Part shown: one piece after another, positions 1 through 8,613 of the stretch | Position numbering within the stretch: the stretch's first letter is position 1 | How the letters are laid out: each line of letters opens with the position of its first letter | Origin: Lachnospiraceae bacterium | GTDB taxonomy: Bacteria; Bacillota; Clostridia; Oscillospirales; CAG-272 | NCBI GenBank assembly: GCA_024404495.1 | Contig: JAKSPT010000007.1 | Coordinates: forward strand, 17,303 to 81,302 | Direction of reading: 5' to 3' | DNA: 64,000 bases | Notes under the pieces: generated by a model | Databases searched by the model: none | Told to the model about the DNA's origin: nothing | The model's input: only the letters and a program-made list of their open reading frames with translations | Program-made: the position numbers and the translations under genes

Positions 1-105
1 GACAAGAGAAGTTTTCATATTCGTATTCCTCCGGGAATCGTATTTATCTGTTTTCGGTTTCGGAAAAACGATCTTCCGTAAAAGCTCGGCATCGTATTTT
101 TTCAT
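1..105 (-). CDS. partial gene of unknown function, 5' end only
   Basis: Only the first 35 codons lie in the window; the gene runs off the left edge. Its ATG overlaps the stop of the upstream esterase as ATGA, with an AGAGGACGG ribosome site before it, so the two genes are probably translationally coupled. A second in-frame ATG at position 18 has an even better site (GGAGGA, 8 bases upstream) and could be the true start. The visible peptide starts MKKYDAELLRKIVF and is lysine/arginine rich. I do not recognise a family. Confidence 0.5.
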   Translation of the reverse strand, partial: MKKYDAELLRKIVFPKPKTDKYDSRRNTNMKTSLV

Positions 106-770
106 TTTTCCGTCCTCTGTGCGAGCATCCACGGGATCAGGTCGGTTTCGGTGTAGGCGCGGTCCCAGCAGTTGTGGTCGTTGCTCTCGTAGATCGTCAG
201 CTCTGCGTGCCCGCCGCAGGCGTTGGTCACGCTGACCATATCGACCGAGCAGAAGAGCGGGACCGAACCGTCCCCTCTCGAATGGAAGGCGCGGATGGGA
301 AGATTGCGGAGCGCGTCGCACCGCCACGACATTCCGCCGCCGCAGCAGGGAGCCGCACAGGAGAAGAAGCCGGGGAAGGTAATCGCCATTTCCCAGGTGC
401 CGAAGCCGCCCATGCTGAGCCCGGTGACGGCGATGCGTTCCACGTCGATCGGGAAGCGGATGACGAGAGAATCGATCAGATCCTTCAGCGCGTAGATCTG
501 CGTGTTCCAGACCATTCCGTCGGGGCACTGCGGCATCAGGACGAAGCAGCGGTTGCCTCCGTAGGTCCGGTTTTCAAGAAAGAGCTTGGAAAGCCCGGTA
601 CCGTGAAGCAGTTTGAGATCGTTCCCGCGCTCACCCGCACCGTGCAGGAAGAGGATGAGGGGAAGGGTCTCGCCCTCCTTCAGGTCGTCGGGCGCGGTCA
701 GACAATACCGTACCGGAACTCTCGGCTGATAGGAGGAAAGAAAGGATTCTTCAAGGATCAAAACTGTCAC
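102..770 (-). CDS. alpha/beta hydrolase, prolyl-oligopeptidase/esterase-like
   Basis: A 222-residue cytosolic serine hydrolase without signal peptide. Visible are the oxyanion-hole HGAGERG near residue 43, the nucleophile elbow GLSMGG (Ser119), the acid in SRGDGSVP (Asp167) and His199 in NDHNCW. This is the pattern of the dienelactone/phospholipase-carboxylesterase and PHB-depolymerase-like enzymes often found in polysaccharide utilisation loci, so it is probably a carbohydrate esterase or small peptidase; the substrate cannot be told. The GTG at 770 gives the full length; a TTG at 761 sits 8 bases after GAGG and may be the real start. It is transcribed divergently from murK. Confidence 0.8.
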   Translation of the reverse strand: MTVLILEESFLSSYQPRVPVRYCLTAPDDLKEGETLPLILFLHGAGERGNDLKLLHGTGLSKLFLENRTYGGNRCFVLMPQCPDGMVWNTQIYALKDLIDSLVIRFPIDVERIAVTGLSMGGFGTWEMAITFPGFFSCAAPCCGGGMSWRCDALRNLPIRAFHSRGDGSVPLFCSVDMVSVTNACGGHAELTIYESNDHNCWDRAYTETDLIPWMLAQRTEK

Positions 771-796
771 CTCACAATGTTTTCACAATTATTTAC

Positions 797-825
797 ATTA
801 TATCAAAGAATGCGGGATTTGTAAA
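797..825 (-). promoter_or_regulatory. promoter of the esterase
   Basis: On the minus strand a TTTACA -35 (820-825) and a TATAAT -10 (797-802) are separated by 17 bases, about 25-35 bases before the esterase start. It lies back to back with the murK promoter. Confidence 0.7.
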
Positions 826-840
826 CACCTTTGCCGAAAC

Positions 841-869
841 TTGACAAAAAAGATTGACGGGTATATAAT
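841..869 (+). promoter_or_regulatory. promoter of murK-murQ
   Basis: A perfect TTGACA (841-846), 17-base spacer and perfect TATAAT (864-869), about 35 bases before the kinase start. This is a housekeeping sigma-70/SigA promoter of maximal consensus. No operator palindrome is evident. Confidence 0.85.
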
Positions 870-903
870 GAGGAAAAAATCCGGAAAAGGAGAATAGACC
901 GGG

Positions 904-1851
904 ATGGAAGAACGGTACCTGCTCGGGATCGACGGCGGCGGAACGAAAACGCGTTTCGTGCTGACCGATCTCTGCGGACGCCCCCTGCGCGTGACCGACG
1001 GGAAGAGCTCGAATCCCTCGGATATCGGGCTTGACGGTATGGCTGAGGTCCTTGCCGAAGGGATCGGAAAAGTGACCGCCGGGATCGGAAAAGAAAAGAT
1101 CGCCGGGGTATTTGCGGGTCTTGCCGGGGCGGGCGCAAGGAAAAAGGAAGCCCTTGCGCGCCTGCAGCCGATGTTTGCGCCCGGTACTGCCGTCACGGTC
1201 GGCACCGATGCCGTGAATATGCTCTCCTGCGCCCACTTTGACGGTGACGGCGGGCTGATCATCGCCGGGACAGGGTCGGGCTGCTTCGTGCGGACGAAAG
1301 GCGATATCTTCATGGTCGGCGGATGGGGCTATCTCATCGACGACGGCGGCTCTGGCTTTGCCGTCGGACGGGACGGGCTGAACGCCGTGTTCCGCGCGGT
1401 CGACGGGAGAGGAGAAAAGACGCTCCTTTGCGATACGGTCTCGGAGGCGCTCGGTTACGATGCGTCGGAAGCGGTCCCCGAGGTCTATTCCAAAGGAAAG
1501 CCCTTCATCGCGTCTCTCGCGCCCGCCGTATTCCGCGCCGCGGAGGCGGGGGATCCGATCGCGGAAACGATCCTTTCGGAAAACGCCGCGAAGCTGACCG
1601 AGCTTGCCCTTACCGCCGTGAAGCGGGCGGGGAAGGACCTCTCCTTTGTCTGCGGCGGTGGAATGTTTGAGCACCATCCGGGTTATCTTGACGCCGTGCG
1701 TGCCGGTCTTCCCGACGGGATCAGGCTGTTTCCGCTCCCCGCCGATCCGGTTTTCGGAGCGGTATGCGAGGCGGCGAAAAGCCTCGGGCTGCGGCTCGGG
1801 GAAAAAGAACGCGCCGCGTTTCAGAAAGAATTCACCTCTTTAAGGAGTTAA
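904..1851 (+). CDS. murK: N-acetylmuramate/N-acetylglucosamine kinase (BadF/BadG family)
   Basis: A 315-residue ASKHA-fold sugar kinase. The phosphate-1 loop DGGGTKT lies at residues 10-16, a phosphate-2 stretch AGTGSG near 122, the family signature GGWGYLIDDGGSGFAVGRDG near 139, and an adenosine motif CGGGMFEHHPGY near 250. It is followed 3 bases later by murQ. This pair matches the MurK-MurQ system described in Clostridium acetobutylicum, where MurK phosphorylates unphosphorylated MurNAc and GlcNAc in the cytosol before MurQ acts. The symbol rests on family plus neighbour; a plain GlcNAc kinase is the alternative. The start follows AGGAG with a 10-base gap. Confidence 0.8.
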   Translation: MEERYLLGIDGGGTKTRFVLTDLCGRPLRVTDGKSSNPSDIGLDGMAEVLAEGIGKVTAGIGKEKIAGVFAGLAGAGARKKEALARLQPMFAPGTAVTVGTDAVNMLSCAHFDGDGGLIIAGTGSGCFVRTKGDIFMVGGWGYLIDDGGSGFAVGRDGLNAVFRAVDGRGEKTLLCDTVSEALGYDASEAVPEVYSKGKPFIASLAPAVFRAAEAGDPIAETILSENAAKLTELALTAVKRAGKDLSFVCGGGMFEHHPGYLDAVRAGLPDGIRLFPLPADPVFGAVCEAAKSLGLRLGEKERAAFQKEFTSLRS

Positions 1852-1854
1852 TCA

Positions 1855-2679
1855 ATGGAAAACTATAAAGACTATCTGACCGAACAGCAGAACGAAAACA
1901 GTATGCACATCGACGAGATGAGCTCGTACGAGATCGCCGCGCTCATCAACAAAGAGGATCATAAGGTCGCCGACGCCGTGGAGACCCAGCTCGAAGCGAT
2001 CGGAAAAGCGATCGACGAGATCGCCGCAAGGCTGAAGGAAGGCGGCAGACTGGTCTATATCGGCGCGGGCACCTCCGGGCGCCTCGGCGTCATCGACGCG
2101 ACCGAATGCCCCCCGACCTACGGCGTTTCTCCCGAGGTGGTGCAGGGCATCATCGCGGGCGGCAAGGAAGCGATGTTCTATTCCGCCGAAGGCGCGGAGG
2201 ACAGCGCGGAAAACGCCGTGACCGACCTGAAAAAGATCGGCTTTTCGGAAAAGGACGTCTGCTTCGGGCTTTCGGCAAGCGGAAGCGCGAGCTACGTCTG
2301 CGGCGCGCTCGAATACGCAAAGGGACTCGGCGCGCTGACCGTGGCGCTGAGCTGCCGCACGGGTTCTAAGATCTCCGGCATCGCCGATATCGCCATCACG
2401 CCCGAGGTCGGCGCGGAGGTCATCAGCGGCTCCACCCGTATGAAGGCGGCGACCGCGCAGAAGATGGTGCTGACCACCGTTTCCACCGGCGTCATGGTCC
2501 GCCTCGGCAGGGTAAAGGGCAATCTGATGGTCTATATGAAGCCCTCCAACGTCAAGCTGAAGAACCGCGCGGTCCGTATGGTCGCCACAGCCTGCGGCGT
2601 CGATTTCGGGGCGGCGGAAAAGGCGCTGAACGAGAACGGCTTCGTCGTCAGCAAGGCGATCGAGGCGCTGAAAGGCTGA
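1855..2679 (+). CDS. murQ: N-acetylmuramic acid 6-phosphate etherase
   Basis: A SIS-domain lyase that cleaves the lactyl ether of MurNAc-6-P to give GlcNAc-6-P and D-lactate, a step in peptidoglycan recycling or scavenging. Diagnostic are GAGTSGRLGVIDATECPPTYG (about residues 64-84, with the catalytic Glu region), the segment GIIAGGKEAM, and SGSTRMKAATAQKM near 196-209. At 274 residues it is about 25 shorter than typical MurQ; the shortening is in the C-terminal helical part. A strong AAGGAG site precedes the ATG. No PTS permease (MurP) is next to it, which fits an upstream cytosolic kinase. Confidence 0.95.
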   Translation: MENYKDYLTEQQNENSMHIDEMSSYEIAALINKEDHKVADAVETQLEAIGKAIDEIAARLKEGGRLVYIGAGTSGRLGVIDATECPPTYGVSPEVVQGIIAGGKEAMFYSAEGAEDSAENAVTDLKKIGFSEKDVCFGLSASGSASYVCGALEYAKGLGALTVALSCRTGSKISGIADIAITPEVGAEVISGSTRMKAATAQKMVLTTVSTGVMVRLGRVKGNLMVYMKPSNVKLKNRAVRMVATACGVDFGAAEKALNENGFVVSKAIEALKG

Positions 2680-2803
2680 AACGGCTGCCGCATAATGTTG
2701 AATAAATAAATATCACTAATTTTGTTTATAATGTCTCAATAAAATCCCGAAAGATTCGGTAAAACAACCATAAGTTGTGGGAAAAGATTGTGTAAAACGA
2801 ATA

Positions 2804-2832
2804 TTGAGAATTTGCGGTAAATGCGGTATAAT
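2804..2832 (+). promoter_or_regulatory. promoter of the DOMON/CBM9-like gene
   Basis: TTGAGA (2804-2809), 17-base spacer, TATAAT (2827-2832), about 45 bases before the ATG. It lies in a 197-base AT-rich intergenic stretch that shows nothing else. Confidence 0.75.
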
Positions 2833-2876
2833 ATGCTTGCACAGTAATGTGACGAATATTCTGAAAGGAAAACACT

Positions 2877-4094
2877 ATGAAAAAAGCACTCGTGCTTCTC
2901 CTGACCCTGACGATGGTTCTTTCCGCCATGCTCATCAGCGTCAGCGCAGAAGGCAAGGCACCCGTTACCGAGGTTGAGGTTCCCTACAAGGAAGCGACCA
3001 TCGACGGCGTTGTCGATCCCGGTGAATGGGACGGCGCTACCGCACTGGTCCTCAACATCTCCGACACCAAGGATTGGACTACTCCCGGCGCAGGCCTCGT
3101 CGGCAACAAGGACGCTGCCCTCAAGCTCACCGACGCAGACTTCACCAACTCCATCCGCCTGATGTACAAGGACGGCTATCTCTACTATCTCGAAGAGAGA
3201 ACCGATACCACCCCCTTCTTCAGATCCGCTAACCTGACGATGCCTTACTGCCAGGACTCCACTCTCGTGTGGTTCGTTGACAGATGGCACACCGACGTGA
3301 CCCCCGACTCCCTCGCGGTCTTCCCGCGTTCCCTGAAAGACGGTCAGGTCAATGAAGAGCCCTTCATCTCCCGCGGTATCCAGAACAAGCAGGACGACGC
3401 TGAGCCCCTTCAGGACACCGTTTACGGCGTCACCGTTACCGATAACGGCTTCACTCTCGAGGCAAAGATCCCGCTCGAACAGCTCGGTCTTACCGAAAGA
3501 TATCTTGCTCTCGGTCTGTACGGCGTGACCTACTGCTGCGTCGATATCACCGACCCCAACTTCTCCGGTAAAAATACCGACCTGTGGGCTGAAAACTTCC
3601 AGGCTCAGTACACCGGTGTCAACACCTGGCAGGATGCTCCCGTCATCAAGCTGACCGGTGACAAGACCTACGACTACGAGCCCGAGACCACTCCCGACCC
3701 CAACAAGGTCAAGGCTGATGAAGCAACCGAAAAGATCAACGCGATCCCCGAGATCACCGCTGACAACTACTCCAAGTCCGGCACCAAGGTCAAGAATGCC
3801 AGAAACGCTTACGATAAGCTTTCCGACGAGGCTAAGGCACTGGTCAATCCCGACGTCCTGAAGAAGCTGACCGACGCGGAAGCAGCGATCGAAAAGTTCA
3901 AGGCCGAGGCTGAAGCAGCTAAGGAAACCGAAGCTCCCGCTACCGAAGCTCCCGCTACCGAAGCTCCCGGCACCGAAGCTCCCAAGGCTCCCGAGAAGAG
4001 CAGCAACGTCGGTCTGATCATCGGCATCGTTGCCGCTGTCGTCGTCGTCGCCGCTGTCGTTGCGATCCTTCTTGCAAAGAAGAAGAAGCAGTAA
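2877..4094 (+). CDS. cell-surface DOMON/CBM9-like protein with C-terminal anchor
   Basis: A 405-residue exported protein. A signal peptide (residues 1 to about 23, ending VSA) is followed by a DOMON/CBM9-like beta sandwich recognisable from TIDGVVDPGEWDGA near residue 42 and a long W-rich sheet region to about 260. Next comes a helical segment with the LSDEAKALVNPDVLKKLTDAEA pattern seen in surface proteins of Clostridia, a TEAP-rich tether (about 353-375) and a C-terminal transmembrane helix ending in KKKKQ. It probably binds carbohydrate or haem at the cell surface; no catalytic residues are seen. Codon use is more C/T-ending than its neighbours, as in strongly expressed genes. Confidence 0.7.
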   Translation: MKKALVLLLTLTMVLSAMLISVSAEGKAPVTEVEVPYKEATIDGVVDPGEWDGATALVLNISDTKDWTTPGAGLVGNKDAALKLTDADFTNSIRLMYKDGYLYYLEERTDTTPFFRSANLTMPYCQDSTLVWFVDRWHTDVTPDSLAVFPRSLKDGQVNEEPFISRGIQNKQDDAEPLQDTVYGVTVTDNGFTLEAKIPLEQLGLTERYLALGLYGVTYCCVDITDPNFSGKNTDLWAENFQAQYTGVNTWQDAPVIKLTGDKTYDYEPETTPDPNKVKADEATEKINAIPEITADNYSKSGTKVKNARNAYDKLSDEAKALVNPDVLKKLTDAEAAIEKFKAEAEAAKETEAPATEAPATEAPGTEAPKAPEKSSNVGLIIGIVAAVVVVAAVVAILLAKKKKQ

Positions 4095-4112
4095 TCGACT
4101 ATCCGACATAAA

Positions 4113-4140
4113 AAAAGACCGCCCGTGAGGGCGGTCTTTT
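4113..4140. terminator. bidirectional terminator
   Basis: A perfect 12-base stem (AAAAGACCGCCC/GGGCGGTCTTTT) with a GTGA loop. A- and T-runs on both sides let it stop both the plus-strand surface protein and the converging transglutaminase gene. Confidence 0.9.
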
Positions 4141-4149
4141 CGTTATGCT

Positions 4150-5517
4150 TCAGTCAAAAACCTCTTCGCAGGAGATCAGGTATCTGTGATCCCGGATCTC
4201 GTAGGAATTCAGACCCTTCGAGGCGAACTCGATCTCGCCGCGCTGATTGTCGAAGGGATCGGCACGGAGATACTTTTTCGCGGGAACGAATTCACCCTGC
4301 ACGTTGTTGCAGGTGACCATACGGAAGGGATCGAGGTTGCCGAAATAATGGTTCAGCCTGACGTCGCTGCCGACCGAAACGGCACCGACCGAGTAGGAAA
4401 GGTCGGCGTAGAGCCAGCCGTAGGGGGCAACGTAGAACTGCGCCCAGTCGTGTCTGCCGATGTGACCCGGATGGACCGAAAGACCGGACTGCCAGCGCGC
4501 CGGGATGCCGAGGATGCGGCAGAGGGTGATGAAGGTCAGCGCCATCACGCCGCAGTCGCCGCGCATATTGAGGGCGCAGGTGTCGGCGATCGGTTCGAGG
4601 AGAACGTATTCTCTCGTGTAGGAATAGTGCAGATGGTGCGCGAGGTAGTCGTAAACGCGGCGGGCGAGGATCAGCGGATTGGTCTCCTCTCCGGCGATCT
4701 CGGCGGCGAGGGCACGCAGATAGGGCGTGAAGGTGATGTGCGGCGGCAGCTCGTCCGTATGGAAATCGGGCTGCTCGGCACTCACCGCGTCGGGATCGAG
4801 GCGGGTGTATTTCGCGCGGTTGGTGAAGGAGAACTCGACGAAGAACTTATCTCCCCTGTGATAGATCTGCTTCCACGAGACCGTTCTCTGGACGTCTCCG
4901 GCGATCACGCCGCCCGGGGTCATATCGTGCAGGACGATATCGCTCTGCTCGGGGCAGAGAGCGGGGTAGGGCAGATGGACGAGGATCTCCTCCCCGTCGA
5001 TCGCGGCTTCCTCTCTCGGCTCGATCTCCAGACGGATGCGGTGACGGAAGGCACGGTAACCGTTCTTTTCCATCACGGCGTGGTTGTCCTCGCGGTAGAC
5101 GTTCGGGTCGCCCGTTTCGCGGACGTTCACCCGTCTTGCCTTCAGATCGGGACGGCGGGTATAGAAGGATTCCATGAAGTAGCTCTGGAGCATCGGCTTG
5201 CCGTTGACCATGTGCCAGTCGACGAGCGAATCCTCGAAGATCCCCTCCAGCTCCTCCTCGGTGAAATCGGGAATATCCCGTCTGATCTCTTCAAGCGCCT
5301 CTTCGGGCGTCGTGTCGTATTCGCATTTCATCTGCTCCGCGATCTGCCGCTGGAGGGAAAGACGGTCGCGCATCGCTTCGGAGCAGTCGTCACGGGCGAG
5401 CAGACGGTCGATCGTGCGGATCTCACGGTCGAAATAACCGCTTTCGTGGAAGGCGCGGACGGCGTCGGGCAGACCGAAGGCGATCGTGGGGATCGTTTCC
5501 TGAATCGTTTTCTTCAT
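4150..5517 (-). CDS. transglutaminase-like (papain-fold) protein
   Basis: A 455-residue protein with no signal peptide or membrane helix. The C-terminal third is a transglutaminase-core domain with a complete triad pattern: Cys in MRGDCGVMAL, His in RHDWAQFYV, Asp in WLYADLSYS. The N-terminal half is helical and then beta-rich (about residues 150-260). Such bacterial proteins act as cysteine proteases or hydrolases on peptides or cell-wall material, but none of this family has an assigned substrate that I can claim here. The ATG at 5517 follows AAAGGA and is preferred over the in-frame upstream codons, which overlap rplS. Confidence 0.75.
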   Translation of the reverse strand: MKKTIQETIPTIAFGLPDAVRAFHESGYFDREIRTIDRLLARDDCSEAMRDRLSLQRQIAEQMKCEYDTTPEEALEEIRRDIPDFTEEELEGIFEDSLVDWHMVNGKPMLQSYFMESFYTRRPDLKARRVNVRETGDPNVYREDNHAVMEKNGYRAFRHRIRLEIEPREEAAIDGEEILVHLPYPALCPEQSDIVLHDMTPGGVIAGDVQRTVSWKQIYHRGDKFFVEFSFTNRAKYTRLDPDAVSAEQPDFHTDELPPHITFTPYLRALAAEIAGEETNPLILARRVYDYLAHHLHYSYTREYVLLEPIADTCALNMRGDCGVMALTFITLCRILGIPARWQSGLSVHPGHIGRHDWAQFYVAPYGWLYADLSYSVGAVSVGSDVRLNHYFGNLDPFRMVTCNNVQGEFVPAKKYLRADPFDNQRGEIEFASKGLNSYEIRDHRYLISCEEVFD

Positions 5518-5545
5518 ATCGGTTCCTTTCGTGGGCTTTTTTCTC

Positions 5546-5574
5546 ATTATATCCCTTTTTCTTTCTTCTGTCAA
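5546..5574 (-). promoter_or_regulatory. promoter of the transglutaminase-like gene
   Basis: On the minus strand TTGACA (5569-5574), 17-base spacer and TATAAT (5546-5551), about 30 bases before the start. Confidence 0.85.
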
Positions 5575-5590
5575 CCGCAAGGGAAAAATA

Positions 5591-5626
5591 AAAACGCCCC
5601 GCTGTTTGAACAGCGGGAACGCTTTT
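5591..5626 (-). terminator. terminator of rplS
   Basis: An interrupted stem AAAACGCCCCGCTGTT/AACAGCGGGAACGCTTTT, just past the L19 stop. On the minus strand it ends in a T-run. Confidence 0.85.
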
Positions 5627-5638
5627 ATCTCGTTCGGA

Positions 5639-5980
5639 TTACAGATCTTCCTTGACCTTGGAATCCTTGCCGACCTTGTCGCGCAGGTAGTAGAGCTTAG
5701 CGCGTCTGACCTTACCCTTGCGGATGATGTCGACCTTTTCGACGTTCGGAGAATGGACCGGGAAGGTCTTCTCGACGCCGACACCGTAGGAAATACGTCT
5801 GACCGTGAAGGTCTCGGAGATTCCGCCGCCCTTCTTGGCGATGATGACGCCCTCGAACATCTGAATACGTTCGCGGTTACCTTCCTTGATGCGGTTGTGG
5901 ATGCGGACGGTATCACCGATATTGAGAACCGGGACCTCCGCTTTGAGCTGCTCATTCGTAAAAGCCTTGATTAAATCCAT
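5639..5980 (-). CDS. rplS: 50S ribosomal protein L19
   Basis: A 113-residue L19 of the large subunit at the 30S-50S interface. The family pattern is clear: [31 protein letters not shown], then the [18 protein letters not shown] segment and [12 protein letters not shown] at the end. The ATG at 5980 is chosen because GGAGG sits 5 bases before it; an upstream in-frame ATG at 5992 is part of that ribosome site and would add only four residues. It stands alone here, away from rpsP/trmD with which it is often grouped. Confidence 0.97.
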   Translation of the reverse strand: MDLIKAFTNEQLKAEVPVLNIGDTVRIHNRIKEGNRERIQMFEGVIIAKKGGGISETFTVRRISYGVGVEKTFPVHSPNVEKVDIIRKGKVRRAKLYYLRDKVGKDSKVKEDL

Positions 5981-6051
5981 GATGGCCTCCATATTATTTT
6001 CGGATGTTCATGCAGAGCTTCGCAGCGGACCACCCGTATTGCAACAGACTA

Positions 6052-6080
6052 ATTATAACAGAATGACCCTGCAATTGCAA
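6052..6080 (-). promoter_or_regulatory. promoter of rplS
   Basis: On the minus strand TTGCAA (6075-6080), 17-base spacer and TATAAT (6052-6057). The 5' leader is about 65 bases; I see no clear protein-binding hairpin in it. Confidence 0.75.
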
Positions 6081-6107
6081 GTGTCTTTTTCCGAATTCAC
6101 AAATTAT

Positions 6108-7298
6108 TTACATTAGCAAATTCCGGAACCGTTCGGCAGTATCGTCAGCCGGTTCGGGCAGGGAAAGGAGGGTGTCGCGGATCGCTTTCCGCCTCTCTTC
6201 GTCCCGCGCGAGGGAGAGGGCGCCGTCCTCAAGGACGTCCGTCACGGTCCCGTAAGCGCCGTGACCGAGCTGCTCTTCCGCCGCGCCGTAGGGCAGAACG
6301 ACCGACGGCACGCCGAGCGCCTTTGCTTCCTCGACCGAAACGGGGTATCCCTCGTTTTTCGAGGGGAGCACGAACAGATCGGCGGACGCGAGACAGCCGT
6401 AGGGGTTCTCCGTCGGGGGAAGGCAGGCAAAGCGCTCCGAAAGACCGCTTGCACGGATCTCCTTTTCGATCACCCATTTTGCGCCCTCGTCCTTTCCGAT
6501 CAGCGTCCAGCGACAGTCAAGCCCGGCAAGCGTGAGCCGTTCAAGCACGGCGGGGATTCTGTCACAGCCTTTTTTCACGCTGACGCGGGAAAGGGTCAGG
6601 ATGCGGAGCCCGGGTCCCGTCAGCCGCGTTCCTTCTTCGGCAAGCTTCCGGATCAGCGCCCGGTCAATCCGGTTCGGGAAGACCGTGATCTTCTCCGTAA
6701 GATCGGGGAACGCGTTTTTCAGGCTTTCCGCCGCGGCGTCGGAAACGGCGGCGATCCGGTCGGCGCGGGAGAAGTACGCGTATTCCGCCGCGGGGTCGGT
6801 CTCCTTCGGATCGAAGGAAAAATGGTGCCAAGCGATCTTCTTTATTGCCCGTACCTTTTCCACGGTATGGAAAAGGGTCCGCGCGCCGGAAAAGGAGATC
6901 GCGGCGTCGTATTCGGTTTCGGGTTCAAAGGCGGGAAAATACCGCTTTATCAGATCGGAAAAGAGCGTTACCGCCTCGCTTTTCCGTGTTTCGGGATGCT
7001 TTTTCGCGTGCAGCGCCGCTTTCGCGATACGGGGAAGCGCGGAAGGATGCCGGAGCGCAAAGGCGGAAAGCACGCGCTTCGCGTTCCTTGCGGAAAGGGA
7101 AAAGAGCGCCCCGTCCCGCCCGATTTCTTTTACCCTGATCTCTTTCGGGATCAGCGGCAGCAGCGGTCCCTCTTTTTGCGCGAGGAGAAGGGTGATATCG
7201 TATTCCGAAAAATCGAGCGCCCCGAGCAGGGAAAGGAGCGCCCGCTCGGTTCCGGCGGCATCCATCCGGATGGCGCTGAAAAGAAGCTTCTTTTTCAT
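6108..7298 (-). CDS. family 4-type glycosyltransferase
   Basis: A 396-residue GT-B-fold glycosyltransferase. Visible are the N-terminal Rossmann half with the glycine-rich acceptor loop (MDAAGTERALLSLL), and the C-terminal nucleotide-sugar half with ILTLSRVSVKKGCDRIPAVLERL and the EX7E-like LPSKNEGYPVSVEEAKALGVPSV. It would transfer a sugar from a nucleotide donor to a cell-surface glycan or lipid; donor and acceptor are unknown. It is last in a three-gene operon after ahcY (36-base gap). The ATG at 7298, 9 bases after AGGAG, is chosen over a TTG six bases upstream. Confidence 0.85.
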   Translation of the reverse strand: MKKKLLFSAIRMDAAGTERALLSLLGALDFSEYDITLLLAQKEGPLLPLIPKEIRVKEIGRDGALFSLSARNAKRVLSAFALRHPSALPRIAKAALHAKKHPETRKSEAVTLFSDLIKRYFPAFEPETEYDAAISFSGARTLFHTVEKVRAIKKIAWHHFSFDPKETDPAAEYAYFSRADRIAAVSDAAAESLKNAFPDLTEKITVFPNRIDRALIRKLAEEGTRLTGPGLRILTLSRVSVKKGCDRIPAVLERLTLAGLDCRWTLIGKDEGAKWVIEKEIRASGLSERFACLPPTENPYGCLASADLFVLPSKNEGYPVSVEEAKALGVPSVVLPYGAAEEQLGHGAYGTVTDVLEDGALSLARDEERRKAIRDTLLSLPEPADDTAERFRNLLM

Positions 7299-7334
7299 CG
7301 GCAATATCTCCTGTCGGTGCCCGGGGCGATAATA

Positions 7335-8576
7335 TCAGTTGAACGCGGCGAGATAGGCGGTCTGTTCGTCGGTCAGACGGTCGATCGAAACGCCGAGCGC
7401 CGAAAGCTTGATCGCGGCGACCTCGCGGTCGATCTCACGCGGGACCTGATAGACGCGGTTTTCAAGCGCTCCCTTATGGGAGGCAAGATAGGCGATCGAT
7501 TTTGCCTGAATGCCGAAGGACATATCCATGATCTCGGCGGGATGTCCGTTTCCGGCGGCGAGGTTGACGAGACGTCCCTCTGCGAGCAGGTTCAGGATCC
7601 TGCCGTCCTTCATCTCGTAGCCGACGATGTTCGGTTTTCTCTGCCAGACGCGCACGGCGCGGGCTTCGAGGTCGGTCTTGTTGATCTCAACGTCGAAATG
7701 CCCGGAATTGGCGAGCAGGACGCCGTCCTTCATCGAATCGAAATGGGAACCGTGAATGACGTCCCTGCAGCCGGTGAGGGTCACGAAAAGGTCGCCCTTT
7801 TTCGCGGCTTCCTCCATCGGCATCACGGTGAAGCCGTCCATCACCGCCTCGATCGCCTTGACGGGATCGACCTCGGTGACGATCACGACCGCGCCCATGC
7901 CCTTTGCGCGCATCGCGAGACCCTTGCCGCACCAGCCGTACCCGCCGACGACGACGGTTTTTCCGGCAATGATGAGGTTGGTGGAGTTCATGATGCCGTC
8001 AAGGGTGGACTGACCGGTGCCGTAGCGGTTGTCGAAGAGGTGCTTGCAGTCGGCGTCGTTGACGTCGATCATCGGGAAGCGGAGCTGACCGGACTGCTGA
8101 CGGGCAAAAAGACGGTGAATACCGGTCGTGGTCTCCTCACAGCCGCCGATCAGATTCTCGGCGTAAGCCTCGCATTCGCCGTGGAGGAGGGAGGTGAGGT
8201 CTCCGCCGTCGTCGATCATCAGATGCGGGCGGATCGAAAGCGTCTTTTTCAGATGCTCCTCGTATTCCTCCATCGTCACACCGTGGCGGGCGTTGACCTC
8301 GAAGCCCTGATCGTAAAGGGCGGCGGCAACGTCGTCCTGCGTGGAAAGGGGATTGCACCCGGTGACGGCGACCTCGGCGCCCGCCGCCTTCAGCGTCATC
8401 GCGAGATAGGCGGTCTTCGCTTCGAGGTGGATCGACATGGCGACCCGCATCCCGGCGAGGGGCTTGGTCTCCTCAAATTCTTTTTTGATCTTATTCAGGA
8501 TCGGCATATAGGAGGCGACCCAGTTGATCTTATCGTAACCGGAGGGGGCAAGGGAAGGATTCAGAATATCGCTCAT
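7335..8576 (-). CDS. ahcY: adenosylhomocysteinase (short form)
   Basis: A 413-residue S-adenosyl-L-homocysteine hydrolase, NAD-dependent, reversibly splitting SAH to adenosine and homocysteine in the methyl cycle. Diagnostic stretches are CNPLSTQDDVAAAL, the NRYGTGQSTLDGI substrate loop, the NAD-binding VVVGGYGWCGKGLAMRAKGMGA and the GHFDVEI segment. It lacks the about 40-residue insertion of plant and many proteobacterial enzymes and ends AAFN without the KYRY tail, so it belongs to the Thermotoga/archaeal-like short group. Many Clostridia use Pfs/LuxS instead. A GGAG site precedes the ATG. Confidence 0.97.
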   Translation of the reverse strand: MSDILNPSLAPSGYDKINWVASYMPILNKIKKEFEETKPLAGMRVAMSIHLEAKTAYLAMTLKAAGAEVAVTGCNPLSTQDDVAAALYDQGFEVNARHGVTMEEYEEHLKKTLSIRPHLMIDDGGDLTSLLHGECEAYAENLIGGCEETTTGIHRLFARQQSGQLRFPMIDVNDADCKHLFDNRYGTGQSTLDGIMNSTNLIIAGKTVVVGGYGWCGKGLAMRAKGMGAVVIVTEVDPVKAIEAVMDGFTVMPMEEAAKKGDLFVTLTGCRDVIHGSHFDSMKDGVLLANSGHFDVEINKTDLEARAVRVWQRKPNIVGYEMKDGRILNLLAEGRLVNLAAGNGHPAEIMDMSFGIQAKSIAYLASHKGALENRVYQVPREIDREVAAIKLSALGVSIDRLTDEQTAYLAAFN

Positions 8577-8613
8577 ATGATTTCAACTCCAATTCGGAAT
8601 AATGTACGGGTAA

